Positions 31,723 to 43,411 are shown, numbered from the stretch's first letter. The stretch: DNA of 64,000 bases from Tremella fuciformis (GCA_032768795.1 CP136490.1:7936001-8000000), one strand, 5' to 3'. The notes: generated by a model from the sequence alone, not told the origin. A program made the numbers and translations.

Positions 31723-33844
31723 ATGGCAAACGCTCAAACACCGGCAGCAAAGGATCCTCGCGGGCGCGCATTCAGGATCGCCTATCGCGTGCTTCTTCCG
31801 CTGACGCTTACGATGCATCTCAACCTTCTCAGTTCACCTTACCGTTCGACCCATCTTCCTCGCTGGACAAAGTTCAGTATGAGCGAGCAACAACTTGACT
31901 TTTTCACCTTGACCACGCAAGCAGACGAGCAAAGTGTTTCTCATCAACCAACCTTTACTTCAACGCGCCGCAGCGCTAGTGCGACCCCGCGAGCAGTCAA
32001 GATGAGCCGCATGCCCTTGGAGGCACCAACGCAAGCGTCAAACACAACACGGGCTTTTCAGCCCTTCATTCTCGTCCTCGTCGACGGAGACGGCCTGCTT
32101 GTCCGCCCCATTCTCTTCGTCGCCGTTGAGCTGATGGACAGTTCGACGATGATCTCATGAGACAGGGCCTTGCAGGCGGCAGGGAAGCTGGACGTCGACT
32201 ATGGAACGCCATTCGCGATCATCACGCCTTCCTGGCAAACACTCCTGGACCCGCCGAGGGGACAGTGAGGTTGGATTCGACCTGGATCCAGGTCTCGCTC
32301 CAAGGCGAGGAACAGACCATTGAGCGAGAATCGACGAGAGGATCTCCGAACTATCCTATCGTGATCAATGTCTACACAAGACTGAAAGGCCTGCGAAGGG
32401 CATGGCTGGTAAGAGCGCCACTGACTCGAAGTCCCCATTGACCGCCGAGGAATATGGCGTGAGCGGCAAAGACTTCGATGGCTTTTGGGACGGCCTGAGT
32501 CACGCCCACAAGCTCATTTCCGGTACGTCAATGCCAAACAGTGTCGAGACTGAGGGTCAGTGATTGACGCGGGTCGTCTGAAAGAAGTGGCGGATCGCAA
32601 GCTTTGCGGCATGTCCCGTGTGCTCTTGCGCGGTTCTATACTGATCATCAGCTCAACTAGAACTGCACGCCGATCAAGAAGGTTGCAAGACAATCTATGC
32701 GGGCATAACGCATGATAGCGGCTATGTGACAGACCTGTATACGGACGCTTCGTCCTATTCGCCCAGTGAAGACGGAAGCTTACCGCCCAGTCTTGATACA
32801 GAACAGCGGTGCAACAAGATCATCCTTCTCAAAGGCGACGATCAGACATCTCCCGCCATGGAGGCCATGGATCTTCCGACTTTGGTCATCGCAGGCCTCT
32901 TCAGGTCTCAACCCCTGCCCCCATTCGCGCCTCGCCGACCAGATACTGCAGCACCACAGGTGCAACCACCCGCCGGGGTGCCCGAGCCGCTCCTCGAAGC
33001 CGAAGACATTTCTGGCGTTGAAGCTGTCTCGCTATCCGGGGATGATGACCAGGGGCAGCTGTATAGCGAGGTGACACGCATGCGCGCTGCTGCTCCCCCA
33101 TCGCCGTTTGTCAGACCTCTCGCCATTGTGGACGACTCGGTCGTCGACGAGCAAGACATTCTTCTTTCGGCGGAGACCAATGTTTCCGGGATATCGAGCG
33201 CGCCGCCGGCTCCGAACTATCCCCAATACGCACCCACACGAGCTGGTCGGGCGCCGGTGAAAGGCACTCGCAAAGTAGCGGGTTCAGTGAGGGACTGGAA
33301 GCCCCGAGCGTGTCACTGGTAGGTGCCAAGGCAACATGACGGGCTGTTGAGCTGATTCCTAGGTTCTATCTTAGTGAGCTTTGTAATTGTTCCCCTACGC
33401 GGCGAACTGCTGAGACGAGCTCGCACGGGTTGCTCGAGGACAGACGATCCCGAGCACACGAGGCTCTTTGGTCATGAGTATGGTGAGTTTCTATGTTGAA
33501 TTTACTGCAGCACGAAGAAGCTGAAGTGCAGACCCGACGCTCGAGCAATACGCAGAGCTGCGAACGCTCGTCAAGCGCTTGCCATGTGCGGGACATCGGA
33601 GCGGCAAATGTCAGCGTTGACCCACTCTATCTCGAGCAGCCAAATTGACCTCAGGTCCCTTGCCGGAGGCAGAATGCATCTACTCGTAAGTCGGCGCGTT
33701 TGGCGATGCTGACGCCAGACATAAATGCCCGGATGGGACGTTCTGCAACAAGAGAGGGTAGGATTTTACGGAGACTTGCCCTGCTACTCATTGACCCCAA
33801 GGTCTGGGTGCCGGTTCGACGAGCAGCCAAACGGACACGACTAG
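31723..33844 (+). CDS. NYN-like (DUF7923-type) plus CCCH zinc finger protein, copy B
   Basis: Eleven exons (31723-32100, 32142-32408, 32450-32522, 32561-32608, 32652-33318, 33363-33373, 33420-33482, 33532-33609, 33655-33685, 33719-33757, 33802-33844) encode 565 residues. Exon lengths 73, 48, 11, 78, 31, 39 and 43 equal those of copy A, so the two are tandem duplicates. Key blocks: FILVLVDGDGLL, DLMRQGLAGGREAGRRL, SVIDAGRLKEVADRKL, YAGITHDSGYVTDL, then fingers HTRLFGHEY, RLPCAGHRSGKC, AECIYSHKCPDGTFCNKRG and GCRFDEQPNGHD. The fourth intron (32609-32651) has a GC donor, needed to keep the 48-nt exon. The N-terminus is longer than in A and lacks the MGxxxS start; later ATGs at 31878 and 32002 are alternatives. 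Confidence 0.83.
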
Positions 33845-34178
33845 ATTGAACCGGACAGTTCCGATGGTAAATACGACGAAGAGTCTGTCTATACCTATAG
33901 CCTGCGAATTGCGAGACCGAGCAGATGTTGATGCATGGCGGTACAAATTTTGCCTTGTGGTCTATCACTTGTCCTCCAACACACAACTTTACATTGCCTC
34001 GTGGCCTACGAGCAGTCAAGAAGCCGCTCGCGAAGCTTCTCACCAATGTCCCCTTCATTACACACTTGTTGCTGCCATTGGTCAGTTGCGTCGCTTGGGC
34101 GCCTGGGTTTCCCAGAGAAACCCATCAATGGCCCTTCAGATAACCTCTGCCTGAGGTTTTAGCGTTGTTCACGGCGGT
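33845..34178 (+). promoter_or_regulatory. Spacer between copies B and C
   Basis: 334 nt with no supported gene; presumably the 3' end of B and the promoter of C. Open frames on the plus strand here carry no family motif. Confidence 0.4.
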
Positions 34179-35924
34179 ATGGGTAATCTTTGCAGCGGCC
34201 CAGATGGTGGGGCGAAGCTAGCGGAAGACGCTGACGAGGCCTCGTCCGAGCTGTGTCCCGAAGCTGCTCGAGCCTCATCAGAACCAGCTCGCCCAAGTTT
34301 GAACTCCGCCTCGGAGACCGCGGTGGCGGGTACTGCTGCGCCGGTCAAGGAGGCGACTGCGCCTGCGACGCCTGACCGTCTGAACAACTTGGAGGGCGCA
34401 GACACGTCAAACGGTCCTGAGCTTCCTCTCGTTGTAGTCTTGTTCGATGGAGACGGCCTCCATGTAAGCTGTGCCTTACTTGAACCCAGACGAGTCGTCA
34501 CTGACGCGATGCAGTTCGACGAAAAGTTGATGAAGCGGGGCAGTGAGGGTGGCAAGCAAGCCGCCCGCGAGCTGTGTAAGGCTATACGAGATATCGAGGA
34601 AATCGCCTGCAAGAGGCCCAACATGTTTCGAGATGCCCCCAGTGAGATCCAAGTGGGTACGAGTATGATCACTCTACCTTTCAAACGGGAGCATCAAATC
34701 ATAGAAAGACCGGGGGTGGAAGATGGCAGGGAGTGGAAGATCGTCATTGCCGTCTTTCAAAAAAGGAAATGGCTAAGGGGCGCGATGAGCGTGAGTGCCG
34801 TGCGTACCGGATGATTTGTTCTCATGTCACAGAGAGCCGGCCTGTCCGAGGAGGCTTTTGACGCTTTTTGGATAGGGTTTACGGAGGCCAATGAGCTTTC
34901 GTCTGGTCCGTTCCGTGCATGTTCAGACACATGAGCGGGGCTGATCTCAGTCGTCAACGTCGGGGACCTCAAGGAGGGCGCGGACTCAAAGATCAGAGGT
35001 GAGGGGTCCGTGCGCGATCTTGACGACCTGGGTGACGATCCAGCGCAATTGAGCCTATGGTGCAGCATTCGCGAATGCAAGAGGATTTATGCTGGTATAA
35101 CCCATGATGGGGGTTATGTCAGCTTTCTCGAGCCGTGAGCCATAAAGCTGGAATCCTCCTGTATAGTAGGTGACTCATCGCGTAGGCTCCTAGGCCGTAT
35201 CCGGGCAGACAAGATTGTTTTTCTCAAAGGCATGAACAAGATGGCGTATGGATACAGGGACGTGGGTATGCGTACGATTGTCGTACCAAGGTTGTTCAGG
35301 TCAATCCCCCTTGGCGGACCCACGTCGAATACTCAGACTGCTATTGCACCGAAGCCGAGTCTCGCAGGTGGCTCTGCGATTGCAGCACAAGTCCCATCCC
35401 TAACACCCACGGTGACTGGAGAGGCGATGCACGGCGGGGTTGTCGAGGAGCATTTCTCCTCAGTATCGCCCGTAACTGCCAGATCAGAGCTCGCTCCCGA
35501 CCCAACGGGCGATGTCCTGGTCAAAGCAGCTCGGCGACCGTGCTACTATCAATACCTCAGTGGGCTTCCGATCACACGATTAGGCTGAGTCTGATGATCA
35601 GGAGGCAATTGCACGGAAAAAAGTCCTCAGCATCGACAGGAATATCTGCACGATATTGGTGCGCTTCGTCCGCGTATGCACGGTGACTGCGCGGTTGACT
35701 TACACGCAGTCTTGTCCGAACGGGGCAAGGCAGATTTGAGGAGATCTGCCAAGTCACAGACTTGCTTCAAGGCTCTCAAGGACCGATGCAGGTTACAGGT
35801 GACTCTCAGAAGTGAGAGGTACTGATGATCAGGCCCATATACGGAAGAGACTTGTATCTTCTCGTGAGCAGGCCTGCGATGACTTGACCACGCTTACGAG
35901 GATAGTCACGCGAAGGCGAAATGA
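34179..35924 (+). CDS. NYN-like (DUF7923-type) plus CCCH protein, copy C, last finger lost
   Basis: Ten exons (34179-34463, 34515-34790, 34833-34905, 34951-34998, 35044-35134, 35186-35559, 35602-35658, 35710-35787, 35833-35863, 35906-35924) give 443 residues. Lengths 73, 48, 91, 78 and 31 match copy A. It starts MGNLCSGPDG, with a Gly for myristoylation and a Cys5 that could be palmitoylated. Blocks: LVVVLFDGDGLH, KLMKRGSEGGKQAARELC, NVGDLKEGADSKIR, YAGITHDGGYVSFL, VVPRLFRS. Finger remnants (HRQEYLHDI, QTCFKALKDRC, ETCIFSH) follow, but a stop in the last exon (19 nt instead of 39) removes the CPDGxxC finger. The intron at 35788-35832 has a GC donor. The 11-nt exon of A and B is fused to its upstream exon here. 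Confidence 0.8.
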
Positions 35925-36085
35925 GGAAGGCGATTTTGTGCCACAGCTTGCAGCATTTTGACGTTTGACGGCCACTGTACACATTGCTAGACATGGAGAC
36001 TGCCTGTGCCATTTTGGACACTACATTGTGCATACCATAATCGAGATGATACGTGAGATCTGTGATCAAACTTGTCACACAATGA

Positions 36086-37654
36086 TCACGGAAGAAGCTG
36101 CTTCCGCATTGCCCACTTCAACGATCGCAGTATGGCCGCAAGGCAAGACTCTGACTTGCCATGTACAAGGTGAAACTCGGTCTGCCGTCCATAGACCCAC
36201 TCGAACCTCCTGGACTTGTTGTTCCAATACACGTCCTCCTCGAGCTCGAACTGCGGGTCAGATGACGCCAGATCAAAACCAACGCTGACAGACCCGTTGA
36301 TCCACACCCCATTCTGGCACGAAGCTCACCCCTCCCAGCTCGACCGAGGTCCAGTAGTCCTCGAGGACCAAGTTTTCACCGCCACCAGGAACCCCTGTCC
36401 TCAGCTGTGTTATCGTTTCGACCAGCTGCTCACCTTTTTGCAGATTGGTCATACCAATCAGAGCCCCGGCACTATGGCCATAGTCGCCGATGGGGTGGCT
36501 GTAGATCAATCCCCTCAACCCGTCGTCATTCATATCCCGCAGAACCGCCTTCAGAACATCATTGCCAGCCCGGCCAGGGATCATCTCCTTTCGCACCATG
36601 TCCTGCATCCTGTTGGCATTGCGCAGGCCAGCAAGAAGGCCAGCGGGCGGTTCCGTCTCGTTTGACCTGAGGATGTATCCGAGGTGCTGCGTGTCGGTAT
36701 TCATGTTCATGGCCGTGATGCCAATATCGACGTGCAGCATGTCGCCAGGCAGCATAGCAGGCTGTTCGCTCGTTGGCGGAGACTGCGGGGGACGATGGAT
36801 GGTGACCGTAGGCGGAAACCATGTAATACACCCAAGCTGACCGTCAGGCGCCTACTCAGCTCGAAGAAGGGAAGACTCACGCGCCAGCGCATGACATCCC
36901 GGAACCACCATTCCAGGTCGGTCGCCGTGGTCTTGCCGACCTCGATGACCTTGTCCGAGAACCCTTCGTGAATCATGGCCCACACATTCTCCATCATCAG
37001 CCTGTACATCTCCAGCTGCTCCTGGCCGCCAGCACGATAGGCGACCGTCTCGACACCTATTGCGCGGTTGGAGGAGAGGCGATCTCTGAATTTGGGATCG
37101 AGCTTTGAGCGCAAGAGGTTCCCTTCACCGGTGTGCAGCCCGTCTGAGAAAGCCATATCGTCGTCGACCTGGAAGTCAGCTCCGATACATCTTCCGATAG
37201 TCAATCTACGTTGATGGCGATCTTCTTCGGGTCGAGGTCGAACAGAGTCTGATTGACCACCTCCCACAACGTTTGAGTGTTGTCGATGAGATGCAGCACA
37301 GGCTCGTCCGAGTCGACATGGAAGAGGTACAACGTCCGCCGGCGGGCGCTCATGGTCGTTGTCGAGCTGACGAGGGAGCGAAACACCGTATCCTCCGCAT
37401 ACTCGCGCTGCGTGACGAGCCAAGCGTCATAGCCGCTGCTCCGTCAGCTTTGAGCAGAAGGACGTTCATATGACGGACTGCTTTCTGAGGATTTTTGGGA
37501 TATACGCAAAGCGCTGAGATACCCAGCTCCGCTCGAGGGCATCTTGCTCCTTCAGCGAGGGGAGGGGGCGGTATTTGGCCAGAGGCTGTTTGGATATTGC
37601 CGAGCTGAGGGCGGAGACGGTCAGAAGGAGAAGTGGAAGCAGAGCTGAGAACAT
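36086..37654 (-). CDS. Secreted M24 family metallopeptidase (Xaa-Pro dipeptidase-like)
   Basis: Five exons (37479-37654, 37210-37435, 36881-37168, 36294-36836, 36086-36250) encode 465 residues. Residues 1-20 (MFSALLPLLLLTVSALSSA) are a signal peptide. The N-terminal creatinase-like domain has HGYDAWLVTQREYAED. The catalytic half has LHVDIGITAMNMNTDTQHLG with the two metal Asp, SHPIGDYGHSAG with the His, NLVLEDYW with a Glu and YGRQTEFHLV with the second Glu, so the five metal ligands of the pita-bread fold appear present. It likely cleaves peptides or dipeptides next to proline outside the cell. It sits between the two family arrays but shares nothing with them. The last intron (36251-36293) is inferred from family fit. 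Confidence 0.82.
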
Positions 37655-37968
37655 GTCGCTTGAAGGGAACTCTAAGGCAATTGACGGTGACTGCGCGGAT
37701 GCGAGAGAGCCTGCCCCTAGCAAGACGGTACGGGATGCATGCCAGACGGCAAGGCCAAGATCTATTGAAGAAAGGAAGAGGCGTCTCTGAGGGAGGTCAT
37801 GACGAGATGTCTTCGGTCAGATCCGGTCCGAGCGACCATGTGATGCTCCTGGCTGGAACGACTCGCATGGTCACGAGAGGCTCTACAGACACACTTTTGT
37901 ACATAAGAAGCCTACGTTCGTTATCATGAGGTGTTTGGATCTGCAAGTACAAAGCTTGAGGAGGCTGT
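37655..37968 (-). promoter_or_regulatory. Upstream region of the M24 peptidase gene
   Basis: 314 nt between ATG3 (3' end) and the peptidase start, both on the minus strand. No gene or clear element was recognised. Confidence 0.4.
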
Positions 37969-39673
37969 TCACAGCGCGGTCGACGTTGTACTGTCGACCT
38001 GAGCCCGTTAACCCGCAGCTCTTGTAGTAGATATACGGCTCACCTCGATGGTCGGTACTATACTGGCGATGAATTTAAGGAACTGCCTGTCAGCTTGACG
38101 GTCTATGAATGGCAGCTGACGTACGATGACCAGGTAAAAGTCCACCTGCACGCCAGTCGGCTCCTCCTCTGAACCGCCGCTAGGCTCCTTCTCCTTCGGC
38201 TTCTCCCCGCCCGTCACACGCCTGACCATACCACCGATACCCCACTTCTTCTTGTTTCCGGCCATGGTTGATGTTTTTGGGTCGTCCACGCCCTGCGCCT
38301 GCGCCGCCTCCATGCGGTCGATGAACTTCTTCATGACGCTCGCGTGTTTGCAAGGGTGGACCGAAGCCAGTTGTTGGCCTGAATGAGGGAACGCCTCCAT
38401 GGTCATCGTCTTGAAGGCGTGGTCGGCTGGAACATCTTGGAAGACCTGAGCTGGGGTCAACGGCTGTTTGTTCTGTCTCGTCAGCTTGCCTCGCCCTTTA
38501 GCAGCGAGGTGACTGACCTCATCGTAGCCGAACAACCAGAACCTAGGCGTCTGGTAGTGCTTGTCGTAGCTGATCAAACAGTCGTATGTCCGGACCTGCA
38601 AGAGGTTCTGCCCTGCCGTCGATTGCAGCTCGGCTCTACATGGTCAGAGAGGCCCAGTGACACGGAAAAGCGATACTCACGCGGAAGGGTGTACAATCTT
38701 CACAGCAGCATCATCCTCTTCCTCCAGACCTGCTCCCTCATCGTCCATGTCTGGAATATCATCCATATCCGGGATTTCCTCCTCGACCACCTTATCTCCC
38801 CTGTCGTCCAGCGTCAGATCAGCCATGCCCGCTTCCGGTCCGGCTTTGGCGGGTAGGGTAGGGGAGTCTCCAATGTCCGGTATCTCAGATATAGCATTCG
38901 CCTCTGGTTGTGCCGCTGCACGTCAGCCGGATCCTCAGCATGGTGAGAGCTGGAGTCACGTCTTCCAATATGCGTGGCTACCCACTCATCCTCATCCTTG
39001 CTGCGAGGTTTGCCATCCGGCCCAGGGGCCTCCTCCGCCTGTACGTCAGCTGCGGCGCACACACAGCCTGCAGCATAGCGCACCTCATCCAAGAAAGACA
39101 GCATTTTCTCAGCATCTTCATCTGCATCGGTATAGTTGACAGCTGTTGCCCGACGAAGACAAGGCACTGCGAGTCAATCAACCGTCCGTGTCCCGGGAGC
39201 CGCCCACCATTTCGCGTGATGAGGTACTGTTTGTCGGCAGGCAGGAAGTCACGCGCGCGAGATGCGTCTCCCTTCTCCCTGTCCCATTTCAGCTGCGCTG
39301 CGACACCCGTGATGTAGCTGACCATTGCCATACTGGAAATTTGAACGTCAGGAAGTCGCCAGCGGCGACGAACTCCTCTGACAGGTCAGCTCGGACCTCC
39401 GCTATGGTGTCTTTCCTCTCAGGTTTCTTCGCGATGATAGACTGGGATACGATGAATGTGACAGCTCACCAGGTGTGATTCTCCCGTGCTCCTTGAACTT
39501 GCTCTCCCGCAATACCTGCACTCAGCTAGATCCTGCCAGAGAGAGGGTGGCAACAAGCCGGACTCACGGGCGACAGGTAGTCCCTGACAGCCCAGTATTG
39601 AGACTGGTTTTCAGCTTCATTTTGTGGATATGAGCAGCTGACAGACCTGTATAGCCAAGAGGGGGTTATTCAT
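37969..39673 (-). CDS. ATG3: Autophagy E2-like enzyme Atg3
   Basis: About twelve short exons on the minus strand from MNNPLLAIQ at 39673 to VDSTTSTAL at 37969. Conserved blocks in order: [109 protein letters not shown] and [14 protein letters not shown], where the Cys of HPCKHA is the catalytic one. [13 protein letters not shown] closes the fold. Atg3 transfers Atg8 to phosphatidylethanolamine on forming autophagosomes. The flexible region has a long acidic stretch ([17 protein letters not shown]), as expected for the Atg8/Atg7-binding loop. One intron is a multiple of three without a stop. Its place inside the family array looks accidental. Confidence 0.92.
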
Positions 39674-39871
39674 GGTGAAATTTGCGAGCAGTATGAAGGT
39701 TGTTGTATGAGTGGACCAAGGGAGGAGTGAAGATCAAGTTGACTGTTCGAGGCCGTCACCGGGTGGCGGCGCGTGCGGTGATACGGAGCCCCACGGCGTT
39801 GTAGGCCCCAACCCGGGTACTTAAAGACAGAAGACAACATGCATCTACAACCAATGAACTAGGCTTACGAC

Positions 39872-41042
39872 TCAAGTCAACCTACCGCCTCTGCCCCCTG
39901 ATCGGATCAGACTCAACGGGTTTGCAAGGAAGTATGGCATTCGATCTGTCTCCGGATCGACATGTGCCGCTCTTCTGTAAACGCTCCACGGTTCATCGAA
40001 TGGCGAGGTAGTGAGTTCGGAATATGTGTTCTGCCCGCGCGGTCGGCGGGGCCCGGCCTCCCGAGGCTCGAAGACGTCTGGCAGTGCGATCGTGACAGTT
40101 CGGTATCTCTCGGCGAGCGCAAGAGTGTCGGGACTTGACGTGACGATGAAGAATGACAGCGGCTCGAAATTGGCCCCGTCGCCTAGCTGAGGCGAGCTTT
40201 GACGTATGCACGATTCCTTTCGTCTGCAATGGGAGGACGTACGAGTGCGCCTTGCTCAGGTACTTCTCCGCTTGCTCCGATGCGAGGACGACAATGGCTC
40301 CTTCTGGCGCTTGGCGCATCACCTCGACTGGCGGTCAGTCGTGAACCGGGCCTATTCGACTACAGGTAGTCGCCGCACGTCTCGCCTGGATGTCCTCAGC
40401 TGCGGTGTTCAGCACTACGAGTCAGCTCGAAAGTGGAAGAAGAGGGAGATAACAAACTCTCCCCATCCTCAACGCGGCTCAAGAGTGCATCGAGCGTGGA
40501 CTGTGGCTCAGCAGATGCTCTGCACTTGCTTTGGTGGACCACTTACCCGCACATGACCAAAACCGTATCTCTCATCGAGGGCATATCGCATTGACAGCTT
40601 GACATTGGAGTGGAAGGGGTGTATCTGGGTCTTCTCGATACGCATGGCGTATTTTCCCTTTCGCTTTGGGACGGGCATCCCCCATGAGACCCGGCGCCTT
40701 TTGGTGAGTCCAGACGGGTAGTCGATGTGCAATTTGCCATTGCGGACGAGAGCTTCTGCCGAGGAGCGTTCAGGATCCATGGTGGACATAATACTGTCGA
40801 GGGCATGGCGCAATCGGTGCAGAAGGACAGAGTATCCCTTGAAGCCACGATTCATGTGTTCGGACAGGAACTAGAGGTTGAGCCGGGCCTATAACGGCTT
40901 CCGGTTCATCTCACCTGAATCGTGTCGCCGTCGACCACGAGGAGAACAGATAGTCGGTGCTGTTCTTCAGCTGAGCACTCCGGAGACACTAAGGGCAGCT
41001 GACGTCGCTTCGATCCCGGACTTTGCTGATCTTGGCGCCCAT
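39872..41042 (-). CDS. Family array copy 6, NYN-like domain without CCCH
   Basis: Seven exons (41004-41042, 40915-40959, 40547-40870, 40458-40506, 40379-40414, 40239-40327, 39872-40186) encode 298 residues. Exon 1 codes MGAKISKVRDRSD, a myristoylation-type start. Exon 2 codes HRLSVLLVVDGDTIQ, the same strand plus DGD motif as copies A-C, and an intron follows directly before a Phe and HMNRGFKGYSVLLHRL, the same junction as in A-C. Downstream exons of 49, 36 and 89 nt parallel the 73, 48 and 91 nt exons of A-C, with the first two ending in the same phase. The end shows FFIVTSSPDT and VTIALPDVFEP, aligned to the LFR strand. There are no CCCH fingers. The C-terminal 60 residues are unique to this copy. 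Confidence 0.75.
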
Positions 41043-41216
41043 ACTGCATATAGAGAGGCACAAGACTACCGCAAACAGCGAGCAGGATAGGAGTGAGAAG
41101 AGACAGAGGAAAGACAGTCGCGTCGATCGTGTGTGGGTGGCAAATCCCTCCATACTGTACATCGGCATTCCTCTCTCGTCATTCTCGTACAGCAATCCCG
41201 CTGAGTTGCACCATAC

Positions 41217-42161
41217 TCATACGAACAAGTCGGGCAGACGGACGACGGTCGCCCCAATAGCCTGGGCCACCGCTCCAGCACCGCCAGTGATCACCGCTAC
41301 GCCAAACCCCTCAGCTCTGAGTCTATATCCCGTCAGCACTCCCCCCAATGAGGTGCTTACCGAGCTATCCAATCGAGCAATCCGATATCAAACTTTGTGG
41401 CGCCAATCATGACATGCTGAGTCCCGCCGAGTTTGGCATTCCTATTCACCTCGGCTCGAGCATCAGCCTCCCATAAGCCCCGGCGCGATTCTCACCTTCG
41501 ATTGTGTCGTACTGGGAATTTCTACATGTTCGCGGCAAGCACAGCATACACTTGGAGATGACGACAAACGCCGGCATCCAGCAGGGAGGTACCTTGTCCG
41601 CTATCGGTATGTCAGCAAACGTCCATCCCACCAGGAAAGAGTCACTCTTTTGAGAGAGCTCAGTCTGCACCAGGCCCCTGACAAACCCTTTGACCTGCGA
41701 CTGATGATGGGCGCGAGCCTTAATTCCCACCAAATGAGTACATACCCTTCTTCTTGGTCTCGCCCCGCTCACGTCCATCGCAGCTTTCATATCGACATGT
41801 ACTTTCGATTCGTCGAATATCACACGCCGCTGTTCTTTCGGAAGTCTTGCAATATCGTTGCCGGTCAGGGTGATGTGCCCCAGGTCAGAGATGAACATTC
41901 GCGGTCCGAAGCATCGCAGAAGAACCAAGATGGACTGATGTAGCGCTTCGGCTGCTTTCTTCCCTCCTCCTCGACCTTGCTTTATGAAGTCCTCGTGGAA
42001 CTTTGCGTCAGTGAGTGACGAGCTTTGTTGAAGAGCTCACCAAGGGTGCACCGACGTCGAGATCGACCATAATGCGTATCGGTGTCTTATTGGTGAGCAG
42101 CCCTGACTTTTGCCCACCTGTCAGCTATAGTACTCACAGAATCTGAAGTCTCAGTCTCCAT
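41217..42161 (-). CDS. Family array copy 5, NYN-like domain without CCCH
   Basis: Minus-strand gene from the ATG at 42161 (METETSDS) to TGA at 41217. A short second exon carries RIMVDLDVGAPL, the DGD position reading DLD; the intron after it ends directly before FHEDFIKQGRGGGKKAAEAL, the family's Phe-plus-Gly-rich helix. Later blocks are SQVKGFVRGLVQTEL, LGGTQHVMIGATKFD and LRAEGFGVAVITGG with ATVVRLPDLFV at the end. The first intron would be only 31 nt if the start is right, so the N-terminus is uncertain. The last exon begins near 41330. No CCCH fingers. It is closest to copies 3 and 4 by the LRAEGxG and RLPDLF motifs. Confidence 0.68.
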
Positions 42162-42490
42162 GATTCGCCTGCAGTGACAGGTCTGAGTGGAGAAATAAGA
42201 TGACCAAATCCAGAACAGCGTACTGCGTGGTACAGCTAGTCGCCATGACAACTGCACTTTGCCGCATGGCTTGCCACCTGCTTGCCTGGTACTCACCCTA
42301 CCTGCATTCAACGAGGCCACCAGTGTTCCAAGCGGCGTGTACGTGGCGCGGGTCCACATCGATCGGTGGCAATCGCCAGCTGACTGGTCTCGCGAGCATC
42401 GCGTGGCTCTCATCAAGGATAACATGCAGTACATTCAGTACAGTATATGGGACTACAATACTGCCTATTGTAGCGGCGGGCGAAGCCGGC
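42162..42490 (-). promoter_or_regulatory. Spacer between array copies 5 and 4
   Basis: 329 nt on the minus-strand array between the start of copy 5 and the stop of copy 4. Plus-strand frames crossing it have no family pattern. Probably the promoter of copy 5. Confidence 0.4.
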
Positions 42491-43411
42491 CTACTCGAAG
42501 AGCTCAGGTGCCCTGATCAGAGTCACGCCTTTCGGCTTGAGGATGGTCGAGTCGTTGCCGGTCAGCAGCACCACGCCCTTGCCCTCGGCTCTCAGTCTGT
42601 GGATCTATCAGCTCGGCCTGTCCAGCGATGATGAGGTGTCTCACTGGTCGACGCGGGCCGTGAGATGAGGGTCGATCCTCGCGACGCCGAGAACGACATA
42701 TTTATGGCCTCCAAGCTGCGTGCAGCGGTCGACCCAGACTGTCTCTCAGCGTGGTGATCAGCTCGTCTGAAAATCAAGACTTGCCGTCTATGGTGTCGAC
42801 GCGATCTTCCGTGCCGGTCTGGCGCATCCAACCTATTCTGGATCAGCAAACGACGCCCCAAGCATCAAGGCAGCGAGATTGACCATTCCTCCCCGCCTCA
42901 CTCGCCAAGAGACCCGCCACAAAGTTCTTGATACGGCCCTATCACTCATCAGCCCATCTACATGACCACTATGGAGCACAGCGCCGCACCTTGTTCAACC
43001 ACGAAGCGCCGCGTATGCCCAAGCTGAGCTTGACTTCCATGTGGATCTGGCTCTTCTCGATCTTGGCCCAGACCCATTTCTCCGGCAACCCCGTGAGCAA
43101 CTTGTCGCGTATCACCAGCGTGTATTCGCCCATATCCCTCTCGAAGGCCGGCAGGCCGAGGCAGGAGAAGATGAGGGCGATACCGTCTGCCAGGCCATCC
43201 ATTGCTCTCTTCCCGCCTTGTCGGCCGCCGCTCAGGTACGGGTCGCGGAACTGCCCTTCAGCTCTGGCCATCCGCCGCCGGCCTAACATCAAAGGCTCAC
43301 CTGTGGCCCGCCAAGAGGCAGCTCGACTGAGACACATATTCGCGGCTAGATCTCTGAGCTCTTCTCTCTTGGTGGAAACGGGCCGCCCACAAGTTCTTCT
43401 TCGCCGTTCAT
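42491..43411 (-). CDS. Family array copy 4, degenerate NYN-like domain
   Basis: Exons 43391-43411, 43301-43345, 42990-43250 and 42902-42938 are clear; the remaining exons down to the stop at 42491 are less sure. Exon 1 codes MNGEEEL, exon 2 PRICVSVELPLGGPQ, where the DGD motif is gone, then the conserved junction to FRDPYLSGGRQGGKRAMDGL. The 261-nt third exon equals that of copy 1 in length. Next come RIKNFVAGLLAS, LGGHKYVVLGVARIDPHL, and the end LRAEGKGVVLLTGNDST with VTLIRAPELFE. No CCCH fingers and no MGxxxS start. It is inferred to be a divergent, probably non-catalytic member. Confidence 0.7.

Noticed and set aside
35333..35588. TGA at 35586 as the end of copy C
   Set aside because: An intron from 35560 keeps the frame and leads to exons of 57, 78 and 31 nt that match copies A and B, so the gene continues to 35924.
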